Shown: positions 21,873-32,939 of the stretch, in pieces
How the letters are laid out: each line of letters begins with the position of its first letter
Numbering within the stretch: position 1 is the first letter of the stretch
Source of the DNA: Pelagophyceae sp. CCMP2097
Taxonomy: Eukaryota; Sar; Pelagophyceae
Direction of reading: 5' to 3'
Length of the DNA: 64,000 nucleotides
Assembly (NCBI GenBank): GCA_026770575.1
Contig: MU657165.1
Location: 497,708-561,707 of the forward strand
The notes under the pieces: generated by a model
What the model saw: only the letters and a program-made list of their open reading frames with translations
Told to the model about the DNA's origin: nothing
Database searches by the model: none
Translations under genes and position numbers: made by a program

Positions 21873-23707
21873 TTAGACGCGCAGGTCGCGCCGCGCGACG
21901 TCCTTTGGAAGCTGGTTCTTGAGGAGGTTGGACCCGCGCGTCTTCTTGGCCAGACCGAGCACCCAGGAGTCTCGCTCGTCGACGACGAGGACCTGGCCCT
22001 CTGGCAGCGCTTCTGCGCCCAGCGGCTCGACGTCGACGCCTTTGAGGTAGTCCGCGACTTGGTCCGCGGGGCAGGCGACGCGCCTCCGCGCCGCCAACCC
22101 GCAGGCCAGCGCCCACTCGTGCGTGCAGCGCACGTGGCCCGCGGCGAGCGCCGTCGCGAGGCCCGCGTCGGTGGGCTTGGGCGCCGCGCCGCGGAGCGTC
22201 AGAGCCTCGAGGACCTTGATGCCGCGCCGGTTGTACCGCAGGCCTTGGAGGCTCGGCACGCGCGTCGGCACGAGCCTATCGAGGCGTGAGCCGTCGCAGC
22301 GCTTGCAAAGGACGCACCACAGCTCGGCCTTGCGCCGCGTGAGCCGGAGCGCGCTTGCCTCGCCGTCGGCGAAGAGCGCGTCGGCGAAGGGCGACGCTTC
22401 CGTTTCGGATTCGTCGACGAGCCACGCCTCTTTGAAGTATTTGCGCGCTGCTTCAAGCGCCGCGCCGGCCAACGGCTGCTCGTCGTCTGTGGGCGCAGTA
22501 AAAGCGTTGTCGTCCGGTAGCCGTCGTTTGGAGATGCGCGCCGCGAAGAACCCAGCCGTGTCGTGCATCTGCGGCCACAAGCGGACGACGTCGCTCGCCT
22601 CGTCGCAGTCGGCGTCTTCATGTGCTTTTAAAAAAAATCGGACGACGTCTTCGTTCTCCACCGGTAAGAGCGAGCACGTCGAGTAGACTAAAGTGCCGCC
22701 AGGTTTTACGCAGCGCCACGCCGCTTGGATGATCGATGCCTGGACGGTTGCGAGGTCGGCGACACCCTCGTCGCTCGGTGAGGAACGCAAATGTGCCGCG
22801 AGGCCTATCCTTCGCGTGGGTGGCGGGGGCGGTGACTGGAAAACGCACCTCCCGCGGAGAGTTCTCGCCGGGCCTGGGCGTCTCCCGAGCAGGGCGCGTC
22901 GCAGAGCACGGCGTCGCAGGACTCGTCGGGCAGCGCGTCGAAGAGCTCGACGGCACCCGCGTGCGACAGGGCGACGTGCGGCCCGGCGCCGCAGCGCGCG
23001 AGGTTCGCGGCCAAGGCGCCAAGGCGCGACGACGACTTTTCATTGGCGATGACCGTGGCCTTAAACTTGCGCCGCAGCCGCGCCACGAGCTGCACCGTCT
23101 TGCCGCCGGGCGCCGCGCACGCGTCGACGACGACGACGTGCGCGCCCGCGGCGTTCGAATCGGATAAAGACGAGACGAGGAGCGAGACAGGGAGCATTGC
23201 CCCGGCCTCTTGAACATAAAAACGCCCTGCCACGTGCGCCGCCTCGACGCCGAGCCGCGGCATGCCGTCGGCTGCCGCCGCGGATGCTACGAAGAAGCCA
23301 TCTTCGTCCCACGGCACCTGCTCCAGCTGCCAGCCTCGGTCCAACGCGAGCTGCCTGAAGAGCGCCGCCGCCGTCTTAGCGCCGTCGCCGCGGAGGCCCG
23401 CCGTGAGGCGGCAGGAGACGCGCAGCGGGGAAGTCGATGCCGCTTCAAAGGCTGTCCACCAGTCCGTCTCGAGAATCCGGTCGCGGCCGAGCGCCAGCGC
23501 CTCAAAGGGCAGGCATGGCTCGAGGCGCTGTGCGTACGCGCGCACCAGCGCCGCGCCGTCGCCGTCGTCCAACGCGGCCAGAAGCGCCGGCCGCCGCCGC
23601 GGCGCGCTGCCGCCGGCCAGGAGCGCCGGCCGCCGCCGCGGCGCGCCGCCGCCGGCCAGGAGCGCCGCAGCCTCGCCCGCGAGGAGCGCGAGGGCGCACA
23701 AGCGCAT
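21873..23707 (-). CDS. RsmB/NOP2/Sun-type RNA (cytosine-5) methyltransferase
   Basis: Exons 22849-23707 and 21873-22804 with a 44-nt intron (donor GTGCGTTTT) join in phase to about 596 residues. Motifs: VVVDACAAPGGKTVQL (SAM binding), VIANEKSSSRL, CDAVLCDAPCSGDAQ with the motif IV Cys, GGTLVYSTCSLLPVENE with the catalytic motif VI Cys, and a C-terminal RsmF/PUA-like extension including VPSLQGLRYNRRGIKVLEALTL. It should methylate C5 of a cytosine in rRNA or tRNA. The N-terminus is hydrophobic and contains a tandem repeat (ALLAGG, then A-P-RRRPALLA) consistent with an organelle leader. The gene is convergent with light-harvesting copy 2, 114 bp away. Confidence 0.88.
23590..23685. repeat. Tandem 39-bp repeat in the methyltransferase N-terminus
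   Basis: A segment encoding about 13 residues (A-P-RRRPALLAGG-type) occurs twice in direct order plus a partial third copy. GC content is near 85 percent. The repeats keep frame, so copy number changes would alter only the leader length. Confidence 0.7.
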
Positions 23708-24143
23708 AGTCTCCTATACGGTCGACTGGTTGATCCAGATACCCTCAGCGGCGTGACCACGCCTTGAGAGCTCAACTTGAGCCCGGGCCCTCGAGCCTGA
23801 GGCTCTTCAGGAACGCTCCCGCCCGGGGGCCAGTCGGTCGAGCGCTTGACGTCGTCGCCAAACTTTAGCTGAGGTCCCTTCTCCAGTGTCCGCCCCCGGG
23901 CCCCGCCACTGTGGCCACACAGGTCGCTCGTGCCCCGCACGTGACGGCCTCTCTCGACGTCGACGTCGGACCTGGCACGGGTCCTTTGCGCTCGCGCCCG
24001 CGCCGGGCCGTCGATTCCGGGCCGCTGGCCTCTGCTTTCGAGGTGTCAGAATGTGCATGTTAACGATAGAGGGCCGATGGCCTGGTGGCTTCGGGAACCC
24101 CGGCGGCCTTTATGGACAAGCGCTCTCGTATTCAGCGCGTTTG
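23708..24143. other. Spacer between two minus-strand genes
   Basis: About 435 bp upstream of the methyltransferase start and downstream of the transhydrogenase stop. An AT-richer patch lies at 24040-24070. No supported gene or RNA was found. Confidence 0.4.
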
Positions 24144-27100
24144 CTAGACGAGCTTGCGCAGCTCGGCGAGGAGTTCCGTTGCGGTGTCTTTTGCGTCGCC
24201 CAGGAGCATGGCCGTCCCGGGCTTATAGAACGTCGGGTTCCCGACGCCCGCGTAGCCCGTGGAAGACATGCTGCGCTTGAAGGCGATGGTGCGCTTGGCG
24301 TCCCAGACGCGGAGGACGGGCATGCCCGCGATGGGGCTCGAAGGATCCTCTACGGCGCCGGCGTTGACCGTGTCCGACGCCCCGACGACGATAGCCACGT
24401 CCGTCTCCGCAAAGTCGGCGTTGATCTCCTCCATCTCCTCCACCGTCTCGTACGGCACGTCCGCCTCAGCCAAGAGCACGTTGAGCTGGCCGGGCATCCG
24501 GCCGGCGACGGGGTGGACGCCAAAGCGGACGCGCTTGCCGTTGGCCACGAGGAGCGCGGCCAATTCCGCGACGGCGTACTGCGCCTTGGCCACGGCCAGG
24601 CCGTAGCCGGGGACGATGATCACCGACTCTGCGTCGAAGAGGAGTTGAGCCGCTTCCGCGGCGTCGACCTCGACGTGCGGCGGGGCTGCCACCGCGGCGC
24701 CACCGGCTCCTTTCGGCGCGGCCGCGACGGGCCCGCCGCCGAGGATGACGTTTAAGATGTTTCGGTTCATTGCGTCGCACATGATCTTAGTCAGAATGGC
24801 TCCGGAGAATCCAATCAGTGCGCCGACCGACGTCAGCAGCGCGTCGTTTAAAAGTACGCCCTCTGCGCATAGCGCCCAGCCAGAGTACGAGTTCAGGACG
24901 GTGATGACCACGGGCATGTCTGCGCCTCCGACGGACGACACGAGCGTCAGCCCGAGGAGCGACGACGCGACCGCGACGGCCCCGAGCGCCGCCGGGGCCA
25001 CGTCCGCCGTCGGATCAAGCGCCATCACAGCCGTCCCGATCACCGCCACGGCGAGGAGCGCGGCGTTGCCGGCGTCGGACTTTTGCGCCGGCGTCGACGG
25101 GACGAGCTCTGCGAGCTTTGCAAACGCGACGAGGGACCCCGTCAGCGTCACGGCGCCAATAATCGTCGCCGCACCGGTGGCGACGACGGCCCCACCTCCC
25201 ATGCCACCGCGCTCTCCGATGAACTCGCCGCCCGCCGTGAGCACCGCGGCGAGGCCGACGAGGGAGTGGAAGGCGGCGACGGTCTGGGGTAGTTGCGTCG
25301 GTCCGACTTTACCCGCGATGGCGTAGCCCGCGCCGCCCCCGGCCGCCAGCAAGCCCGCCACCAAGGCCACCTCGGGCAGCGCGGAAAGCGGGCCGAGCTC
25401 GCCCGACTGCAGCACCGCGGACAGCGCCGCGGCCGTGCCAAGCGCCACGCCCGCCAGGCCCGCCAGCGCGCCCGCCTCGGCGGTCTGCTGCCTACAAGCG
25501 AATTTCCGCAAATGCCGCCAAACGTGTGTCCAAACGTGTGTCCAAACGTACGAGGCGAGGCCGCCGATGCTGGCCACGCAGAGCGTCGCCGCTGCGGCCG
25601 CCGCGACGTCCGGCATCGCGCCGACGCCGCCGACCGAGAGCCCCACGGTTCCCAGAGTCGCAAGACCCAGCGCCGGCGCCGCCTGCGGACGCCGTCACGG
25701 GCGTCATCTGGGCAAGGGCACTCACCGATTCGAGGAGCGTCGGTCCTTCGGGGGCCTTTTTGGAGCCCTTGAAGAGGTCCAGAGTCTTGAACGTCACTCG
25801 GAAGCCGCCCGCAATGTTCACAGCCGAAATCTACAAAGGTGCGATGATATCGGATACCTCTGATGCCGCGCGCGACTCGGTCATCACCGTCGTCGAGGTT
25901 TCCAGGATGTACACGGGATCAGACGAGCACGGCGACGGCGCCGAGCGCCTCCGTGGGCGACTCGGGCACGACGTGGCCCGGCTCGAGCAGCGCGACGCCG
26001 CCGAGCGCCGTGATGCCGGAAATGGCGTTTGTCACCTGCCACCAGCTGGGCGCGCACAAGTGCGCCAACGCTCAAAAATGGACGGCGCCCCCTCGCGGTT
26101 CCGCGTCTCCGATACCCGGACGCGGCGGCCCACGGCCATGAGCGGCGAGTGCAGCGCCGGCGCGACGCCCCAGACCTACGGCGGCCGACGCTCCTCGGTG
26201 GGAGGGTCCACTCCTCGGTGCTCCATGTCCGGGCTTGCCACGTCCGGGCTTGCCGCGTCCGCCTGCGCCGCGTCCGACGACTTGCTGCCCCGCAAACGAG
26301 GAGAGGCAGAAGACAGCAAAGAGCGAGGCGGCCTCTGGCGAGTCGCCCGACGCCGCGCCGGCTGCGAGGACCAGCGCCGCCGCGCCGAGAAGCAGCTTCG
26401 GGTCCAGCTTAGTCTCGGCGGCCGGGGGCTTGCCGCCCTTGGCCTTGACCATCTTTGCGGGCGGCGCCGCCACGACGGCCGGGGGCGGCGGCGGCGGCGC
26501 GGCGCCCTGGGGCGGCACGTACGGCGGGCTGGGCCACGTCAGTTTGCCGTCTTGGATGACGAGCATGGCGCGAGTCGCCGGGTCCTCCAAATCGACGTGG
26601 AAGCGGCCCGGGGCGCCGGTAAAGGGCCCCACCGCAAGCAGGAATTTGGCGACGTTGTTGCCGTACAGCGTCGAGGCGGCGGCGGCGAGGCGCGAAGGGA
26701 GGTCCGAGTAGCCAAGGATGGTGACCCCGTTGGGCGTCACCGTCTCGGCGCCGTCGACGGTCAGAGCGACGTTGCCGCCGTTGACCGAGGCCATGTCCAC
26801 GACGACGGCGCCGCGCCGCATGGCCAGAACCATGGCCTCTGAGACGAGCAAAGGCGCGGGGCGGCCCGGGATTAAGGCAGTCGTGATCAAAATATCCGCT
26901 GCAGCCACCTCGGCCAGCAGCATCTCCTGCTCCGCCTTTTTATAACCATCGGACATCTCCTTGGCGTACCCTAGGCAAGCGCTCCATCTCTTTGGCGCAC
27001 CCCGCCACCAAAGACGCACCACCCTGGCCCGCGCCGTCCTCGACAAAAGGGACTTCGAGGAACTTTCCTCCCATCGACTCCACCTGCTCGCGGCACACGG

Positions 27101-28067
27101 CGCGCACGTCGTAGCCGTACACCTACGGGGCTGTTCACAGTCTGTCTGCAGAGCATGGCCATTGACCTGCGCGCCCATGTTCTTGGCCGTCTGCATTGCC
27201 GCAAGCCCAGCAACCCCGGCACCGAGGACGAGGACGCGCGCCGGCGCGAGCTTGCCCGCGGCGGTCATGGACGGGGCGAACGTGCGGCCAAAGGCGTGCG
27301 CCGCCTCGATGATTGCGCGGAAGCCGGCCAGGTTCGCCTACGTCAGCGTATCGAGACGGACGCATACCGCTATTCAAAGCACCTGCGAGCTGAGGACGTC
27401 AAAGGCCTGGGCGCGCGAGAGCGTGCGGGGCACGCAGTCCATGGCAAACGCCGTGGCGCCTTGCGCCGCGAGCTGGTCCAGGAGCTCTCCGTTCTGCGCC
27501 GGGGCTAGGAGCGCCACCACTGCGCGAGACCCGACGCGCGCCGCCTCGTCCGCCGTCGGCGGATTCACCTTGGCCACGACGTCGGCCAACCACGCGTCTT
27601 CGGCGGGCACGACGGCGCAGCCCGCTTTAACGAAGTCGTCGTCGCCAAAGCCCGCTCGCAGGCCCGCGCCGGACTCGACGGCCACGCGCCAGCCGGCCTT
27701 GATCAGCGCCGCCGCCGACGCCGGCGTCTGCGAGACGCGGTTCTCCCCGGTCAGGTTCTCGCGCACCTGCGTGGCGCGCGCTCTTCCGCGCGCAGGTGTG
27801 CGAGGGCACGCGCGCCAAGGCCCGCGGCGACGCGCGACGCACGACGCCGAGCGTGAGCTCGCTGTACGGCCGGCCCGGCGGGTCGTCCGCGGCGGTCTGC
27901 GGCAGCTCCTCGGTCTGCGGCGCCGCGCGCGGCGCCGGCGCGCGGCGGCCGGCGAGCGCGCGCGGCCCCGCGGGTGCCACCAAGCCGTCTGCCACGCGCG
28001 CTAGGCAGATGCACCATAGCAGCCGCGCGAGCGCGCGGCCGCCGCCGGACGCCACGAGAACGGCCAT
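24144..28067 (-). CDS. NNT: Proton-translocating NAD(P) transhydrogenase, fused alpha-beta
   Basis: Ten exons: 27843-28067, 27383-27766, 27167-27337, 27020-27122, 26279-26970, 26134-26175, 25925-26035, 25726-25830, 25552-25682 and 24144-25491, all in phase, 1103 residues. Order: a leader ([20 protein letters not shown]), the NAD-binding domain I ([82 protein letters not shown]), a first membrane part ([26 protein letters not shown]), a second membrane part of at least eight hydrophobic segments ([33 protein letters not shown]), and NADP-binding domain III ([48 protein letters not shown]). It couples hydride transfer between NADH and NADP+ to proton flow. The compartment (mitochondrion or plastid) is not settled by the leader. 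Several introns contain direct repeats. Confidence 0.93.
25492..25551 (-). repeat. Transhydrogenase intron containing triplicated 12-mer
   Basis: This 60-nt intron (GTACGTTTGG to CTTGTAG) holds ACGTTTGGACAC repeated head to tail, the third copy incomplete. It happens to be open in the coding frame. Removing it restores GGLASQQTAEAG, which matches the family, so it is an intron and not an inserted peptide. Confidence 0.8.
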
Positions 28068-28926
28068 GCGCAGCAACGGGGCGGTGCCGCGGAGCCACAG
28101 ACGGTCAAGATCCTCGCCTGCGAGCGCAGAAAATCTTCGGCAACAAAAGTTGCGGGCCACATTTCTTCGAAACGGCGCGGACGCACGTACTTTTGAGTAC
28201 TGATACGGGACGCCATTTCCAGAAGGTATTGGCCCACATCCCCCCTGAGACCGCGCAAGTTGCGCAAGAGCCGCGTTCGGCCAGGACCCGGCTCCCAGGT
28301 CCCGGCACATTGGTGCCATCCACGTCTCCGAAACGCCGCGTGCGACGCTGCCTCGTCACGGGTTATCGAACGGATTCGAATCCGGTCTCTGTCGAGTTTT
28401 TCACCCCGGCGAGGGGCGGCCACGATCGTTGGCATCCTCACCCGCCGGTGCTGCGTGCTGCGCACGACGCACTCCCGAAAAGACATTTGCACGGCGCTCG
28501 TGCTGCTCCGCATCATCCATAAAACGTCGACGGCCGTCGACGAGATGCATATGCTTCTTCGAATCGTATCCTCTGCAACCGCGGGACTGGGCATCCTGTG
28601 ATTTTTATTACATTAAATACATTACATTACACTACCGTCGTAGCTGGTTTCGAGTGGTCATCCGTCGTAGCTGGTCTCGAGTGTCGCCGTAGTGCGATGC
28701 CGCGATGGTCGCGACACGGGGTCATGACGAGTGCCGCGGCACGAGGAAACTCGTCGGAGAGCGGCCTTGGCACGCACCCTTCGTGCATATCGGGAAGCCT
28801 CGGACGGTGCGCGCGGGAGCAAGAGGCATTCTTACGGTCCAGAGGCTCGTACGGCCCCAAAGCATCGGCGCGGTTCCGTTGTTGATGCATTTGATTACTG
28901 GCTGGTCAGCCACGCTGCGACTGTGA
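28068..28926. other. Spacer upstream of transhydrogenase, with 27-bp direct repeat
   Basis: About 860 bp with no supported gene. Around 28597-28632 there is an AT-rich run (ATTACATTAAATACATTACATTAC). It is followed by two direct copies, 27 bp apart, of CCGTCGTAGCTGGTTTCGAG (one mismatch) at about 28635 and 28662. Part of the region must be the transhydrogenase promoter. Confidence 0.45.
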
Positions 28927-29496
28927 TTACTGGAAGGTCAGCAGCGCGGCGACTGTGAGTCTGGCATTTTCGTCGTCGAGGAGCCGGACCGCGGCGTCTC
29001 CGTCTTCGCGCGACGCGGTCCACCGCGGCGCGAGCATCGCGGCGACGCCTGCCTCGCCACGGTGGCAGGCCCAGTGCAAAGCGGTCCAGCCGATGGTATC
29101 TCGCGCGTCCGCGTCGACACCATGGCGTAAAAGCGCCTCGACCACTTTGGCACGGCCGTTGCGCGATGCGATGTGCAAAGGCGTCAGGCCGCCGGCGTCG
29201 GGCAGCTGCGCATCCCCCCCCGCGTCGCAGAGGAGCTTGACGCACGGCGCGTGGCCAAAGTTGGCCGCGACGTAGACCGCGGTAAACCCGTGGGTCGTCT
29301 TCGCATCCACGTCCCCGGGGCCGGCAGCGAGCAGGACGCTGACGACGTCGTCGTGGCCCGCCTCGCAGGCGACGTGCAGCGGCGTGCGGCCAAACTTGCC
29401 CCGGGCGAACGACCACCCGGACCGCGCAATGACTTCGTGCAACGTCGGCACGTCGCCGCGCGCCGCCGCGTCCAGCAGCCGCGCCCCGTCGTGCAT
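28927..29496 (-). CDS. Ankyrin-repeat protein
   Basis: An uninterrupted frame of 189 residues starting MHDGARLLDAAARGDVPTLH. About five ankyrin repeats follow: GRTPLHVACEAGHDDVVSVL, GFTAVYVAANFGHAPCVKLL, GLTPLHIASRNGRAKVVEAL, GWTALHWACHRGEAGVAAML, and capping halves at both ends. Ankyrin stacks are protein-binding surfaces. No second domain is present, so function is open. The gene is divergent from the ELMO-domain gene (213 bp apart). Confidence 0.8.
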   Translation of the reverse strand: MHDGARLLDAAARGDVPTLHEVIARSGWSFARGKFGRTPLHVACEAGHDDVVSVLLAAGPGDVDAKTTHGFTAVYVAANFGHAPCVKLLCDAGGDAQLPDAGGLTPLHIASRNGRAKVVEALLRHGVDADARDTIGWTALHWACHRGEAGVAAMLAPRWTASREDGDAAVRLLDDENARLTVAALLTFQ

Positions 29497-29709
29497 GGGG
29501 CCCGAGGGCCGCCTCTGCGGGAGCCCGGCCGGGAACCGGGCCTCCGAACCTTCGAAGAACCCCGGCGCGCGCGCGCTCGAAGAACCGCGACCGATCGACC
29601 CCGGCGCGCCTCGATCGCGAAGCTACAAAGGACAATCTCCGCTCGATACGTTTTAGCGACCACGCGCCTTTTCGGTCGCGGGACGACGGCGCGGGTCGCG
29701 GGCCCCGTG

Positions 29710-31295
29710 ATGAGCAACTACGCGTGGCTCGGCCAGTCCGCCACCGCGGCGGCCGGCGCGGCGGCGGCGGCGGCGCAGCAGGTGCGGGCTTGCCTGGGTG
29801 CGGGTATGGCCTTTGGTGCGGGTAGAGCCTTAGGAACGTTGCAAGAGAGAACTCGTCCCGCAGGAACAGTTTCTAGTTTCTAAATATAGAAAGCAGGAAC
29901 AGTCCTCGCATACTCCCCGCGGGGCCGCCCGCGGCCGTGGACGGCGCGACCCGCGCGTAGGCTGGCGCGGCGCTGCGCGAGACCGCAGAGGCATCAGCCG
30001 CGGGCCTCGCGGCGGCGCGTTCGCGCCACGCGGCGCCGGCAACCGGCCCGAAGGCTTTTGCGGCGCCCGCGGCGCCGGATGCCCGGGCGCTGGCTGCGCT
30101 GCGGACGCTGCACGCGCTCGCGCAGGCGCGCGACGTCCCGCGCAGCGCCTACGACGCGGACCTCCGCACGCTCTGGGCCCGCGCGCGCCAGCGCCCGACG
30201 ACGCGAGACGCCATGAGAGACCAGGGCACCCGCTCCGAGAGCTTTGCTCTATACATCTCCGATGGAACGTACCCCAGGCGTCCGCGCCGACGAATTCCGA
30301 CCCACGGGGCACGCGCCGGCGTCCCGCGGTGCCGTGCGAGAGGCATGCGCTTCGACGGGGACCGCGGAATCTACCGTGGCGTGGCCGCCTGGGCGCCCGA
30401 CGCGGCGTCGTCAGGCCGGCCTGGGACGCGTCGCTGGGCTTCGGCGGCGACGACCCCGTCGAGGCCCTCGCCGCGGGCGGGCCGCTCGCGCTTCAAGCGC
30501 TCGTCTACTTCGCCGAGCGGCACAGCGTCAAGTTTGCGGCCGTGCTCGAAGAAGGTGCCCGCAGTGCTTGAAGACGGTGCGCCGCGCCGCCCGACGCATC
30601 GCCATACTTCGAACAGGCCCGCCGCTCGGCCTCTGCGGCGTCCGCGTCGCGCGCGAGCTCGCACGGTGCACACCCCGCCTCCAGGATGGCTTTGCCGTGG
30701 GCGCGACCGCCGCCCAAAGGACGCCCTCTGACGCGCGTTTCGAGGCTCTTGGACCTGGCCTCCCCTCTCGGCCTGTACCCGCAGCGGCGATGTTTCTGGC
30801 GCGCCATCGAGTCGCCAGAGGCGTACTTTGAGCTCTTCAGCGTCGGCGTCGCCGTCGCGCACCGCGAGTGGCGCGGCGCCGGCGCAGGCGCCGAGAGCGC
30901 GCGGCTCAACGCGGTCACGCGCATGGTGCGGCCGCGGGCCAAGCGCGCCGGGCGAAGCGCGTCGGACGGACACCGCACGACCGGAGTCGGGTAGCGACGG
31001 AGCCTCGCGCACGCACGCGCCCGTATAGGCTGCGCGCGAGGTGGAGACGCTGCTGGCGCAGGGTCCGACGAGCTTCGCCGACCTGCTCCGGCTCTGCGAG
31101 ACAGTCCCCGGTACGGCTCCGCCTCGCCTGTTAGGGGGTCCTCAGCGCGTCCGCGGACAAGACACGGCAGGCTCGCCGCATGCGGACCGCGTCGGGGAGC
31201 TCGCGCTCGCGCACACGCGGTCATTTTCCGACGACGACGACGACGAGGACGAGGACGACGCATGGGGGGACGCACCGGCCATCACCGTACTGTGA
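29710..31295 (+). CDS. ELMO-domain protein
   Basis: The first exon 29710-29781 (MSNYAWLGQSATAAAG) joins 29961-30268, then 30415-30554. An unresolved join leads to an exon ending at 30925, then 31029-31110 and 31171-31295. Residues encoded at 30415-30554 read AWDASLGFGGDDP then LALQALVYFAERHS, the core of the ELMO/CED-12 domain (W-x-x-LGF-x-G-x-DP and a NLLYFAE-like helix). Downstream are FWRAIESPEAYFELFSVGVA and HREWRGAG, also typical. A last part holds SFADLLRLCETVP and an acidic tail. Standalone ELMO-domain proteins act as GAPs for Arf-family GTPases; this role is inferred. The region 30555-30780 could not be spliced cleanly. Confidence 0.65.
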
Positions 31296-31665
31296 CAGGC
31301 GCAAACGTCGCCGGCCGCGGGCAGACCCCTGCATCACCACCGCGTCGTGTAAATTCTACCCCCTGCAGCATCCCTTCGCCGGCCGCCGCCCGAGTTTTGT
31401 ACGCGCAAGTGATGGGTTGCGAGCTGATGATCCTCCCACCAATGGGTTCGATGACCGCGACGCCGACTGCAATCGAGGGCTGAAGTATTCGGTCCCAGAC
31501 GGCGCCAGGTCCCCTCCGATGGCCGGCCGCGGGCCAGCGCCGCGGTCCGCGTACGACAGAAAGACAGATGACTTAAGAACCGATGACGGAACCGCTCTCA
31601 AAGTCCTAGTATGAACAATCTAGAGTCCAACTCGGAGTCGGACTCGGACTTTTGGGTGTGGACAA
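31296..31665. other. Convergent spacer
   Basis: About 370 bp between the ends of the ELMO and ISCU genes. Only short frames without support were seen. No repeat or RNA gene was recognised. Confidence 0.35.
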
Positions 31666-32321
31666 TCAAGCGCTCTGCGCCTTGAGGTCGGCCCCCGGCG
31701 CGGCCGTTTCCGCCGCCAGACGCGCCGCCTTCTTTTTCTTGTAGTCTGCGACGGCCGCGTTGATCGCGTCCTCGGCGAGCATCGAGCAGTGCAGCTTCAC
31801 CGGCGGCAGGTTGAGGTGCGCCGCGATTTCCTGATTCAAAGGCGTTGGAGTTGATGACTCGACGCCCTTTGAAACTCGATGGGGTCATTTGAAAGAAGTC
31901 CAAAGAGGCGCACCTTGTTCGTGATCGTTTCGCCTTCAATGCTCCGGCCCTTGACCCACTCCGAGGCGACGCTCGAGCTCGCAATCGCAGAGCCTAAAGG
32001 AAGAGCCGCGTCGGGGCCGCCGCTCCGTGCCGCTTCCGTCTTCGACTTTGCGGTCCCCAAAAGTCGGCCGCAGTTTTTCGCACCGCAGCCAAACGTCTTG
32101 AATTTGGAGTCGATGATGTTGCCGTCGTCGTCGACGCGGATCTGCAGCTTCATGACGTCGCCGCACGCCGGCGCGCCGACGAGGCCCGTGCCGACGTTTG
32201 GGTCGTTCTTGTCCAGCGAGCCCACGTTCAACGGCTTCTCAAAGTGGTCGACGACAAGGGCGTGGTACGCGCGGGCCCCGCCCCGCGGCGCCAGCGTGCG
32301 CGTGGCCTTGATGAGCATCAT
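31666..32321 (-). CDS. ISCU: Iron-sulfur cluster assembly scaffold ISCU
   Basis: Exons 32084-32321, 31914-31993 and 31666-31830 join in phase to 160 residues. After a basic mitochondrial-type leader (MMLIKATRTLAPRGGARAYH) come VVDHFEKPLNVGSL, GTGLVGAPACGDVMKLQI with the first cluster Cys, KTFGCGSAIASSS with the second, and LPPVKLHCSMLAEDAI with the third. All three ligand Cys residues, the Asp of CGD and the His before the last Cys are present. ISCU receives sulfur from the NFS1 desulfurase and builds [2Fe-2S] clusters in mitochondria. The first intron interrupts the FGC-GSA motif. Length matches the family. Confidence 0.94.
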
Positions 32322-32939
32322 TGTTGCGGCGGAGTTGACTTTTCGCTGCTTGTCGAGGTGTCGTTTTGAGGTTTTGCGACAGAGGTTTTGTTCCGACTCA
32401 GTTGAGGGAACGTTCCGAACTGAAGGCTCCAGCGGCAAATTGAGGCCGGGGGAAGACTCGGAGACCTCCATCGTGCATGCGTGCGCCGTTGTGCACTCGC
32501 CGTTCCGGCGCAAGCCCTTTGACAGAGCCACGCGACGATTTCCTATCACGGCGGCATTCCGACGTTCTTCAACCGATTCTTAACGGTCCTTATCTTGATT
32601 TTCAAAAGAAAGATTTGATTCTGCCCCAATTTGGGCGAGAAGTCGCCAACTCTCGACGAACTCGCCGACCTCGCGGAAGAAGACTTTTGTCGGACCTCGC
32701 TCGTCCCCGTACTTGCCGCCGGCGTCCTCTCCACCGAGCCCCCCCGATGATGAGGAACTTTCGCCTTGACTACTGGCATCAGACGTTCGCGCGTGACGAT
32801 TTCAACTAATGAATCAACCAGCTGAGGGGACAAGAGGAGAAGGGCTCTCACCCCATTTCTCCAAGCAGTTGTCCGATGCTCCGCTCTAGGCGGCGCGTCC
32901 TCGGCGGCCATGGGCCGCAGCTGAATCGGCTGCGGTCGG
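32322..32939. other. Divergent spacer ISCU / pseudouridine synthase
   Basis: About 620 bp with moderate AT content (32330-32650). It contains the two promoters. A frame runs upstream of the ISCU Met but its sequence is not conserved-looking. No RNA gene was recognised. Confidence 0.4.
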
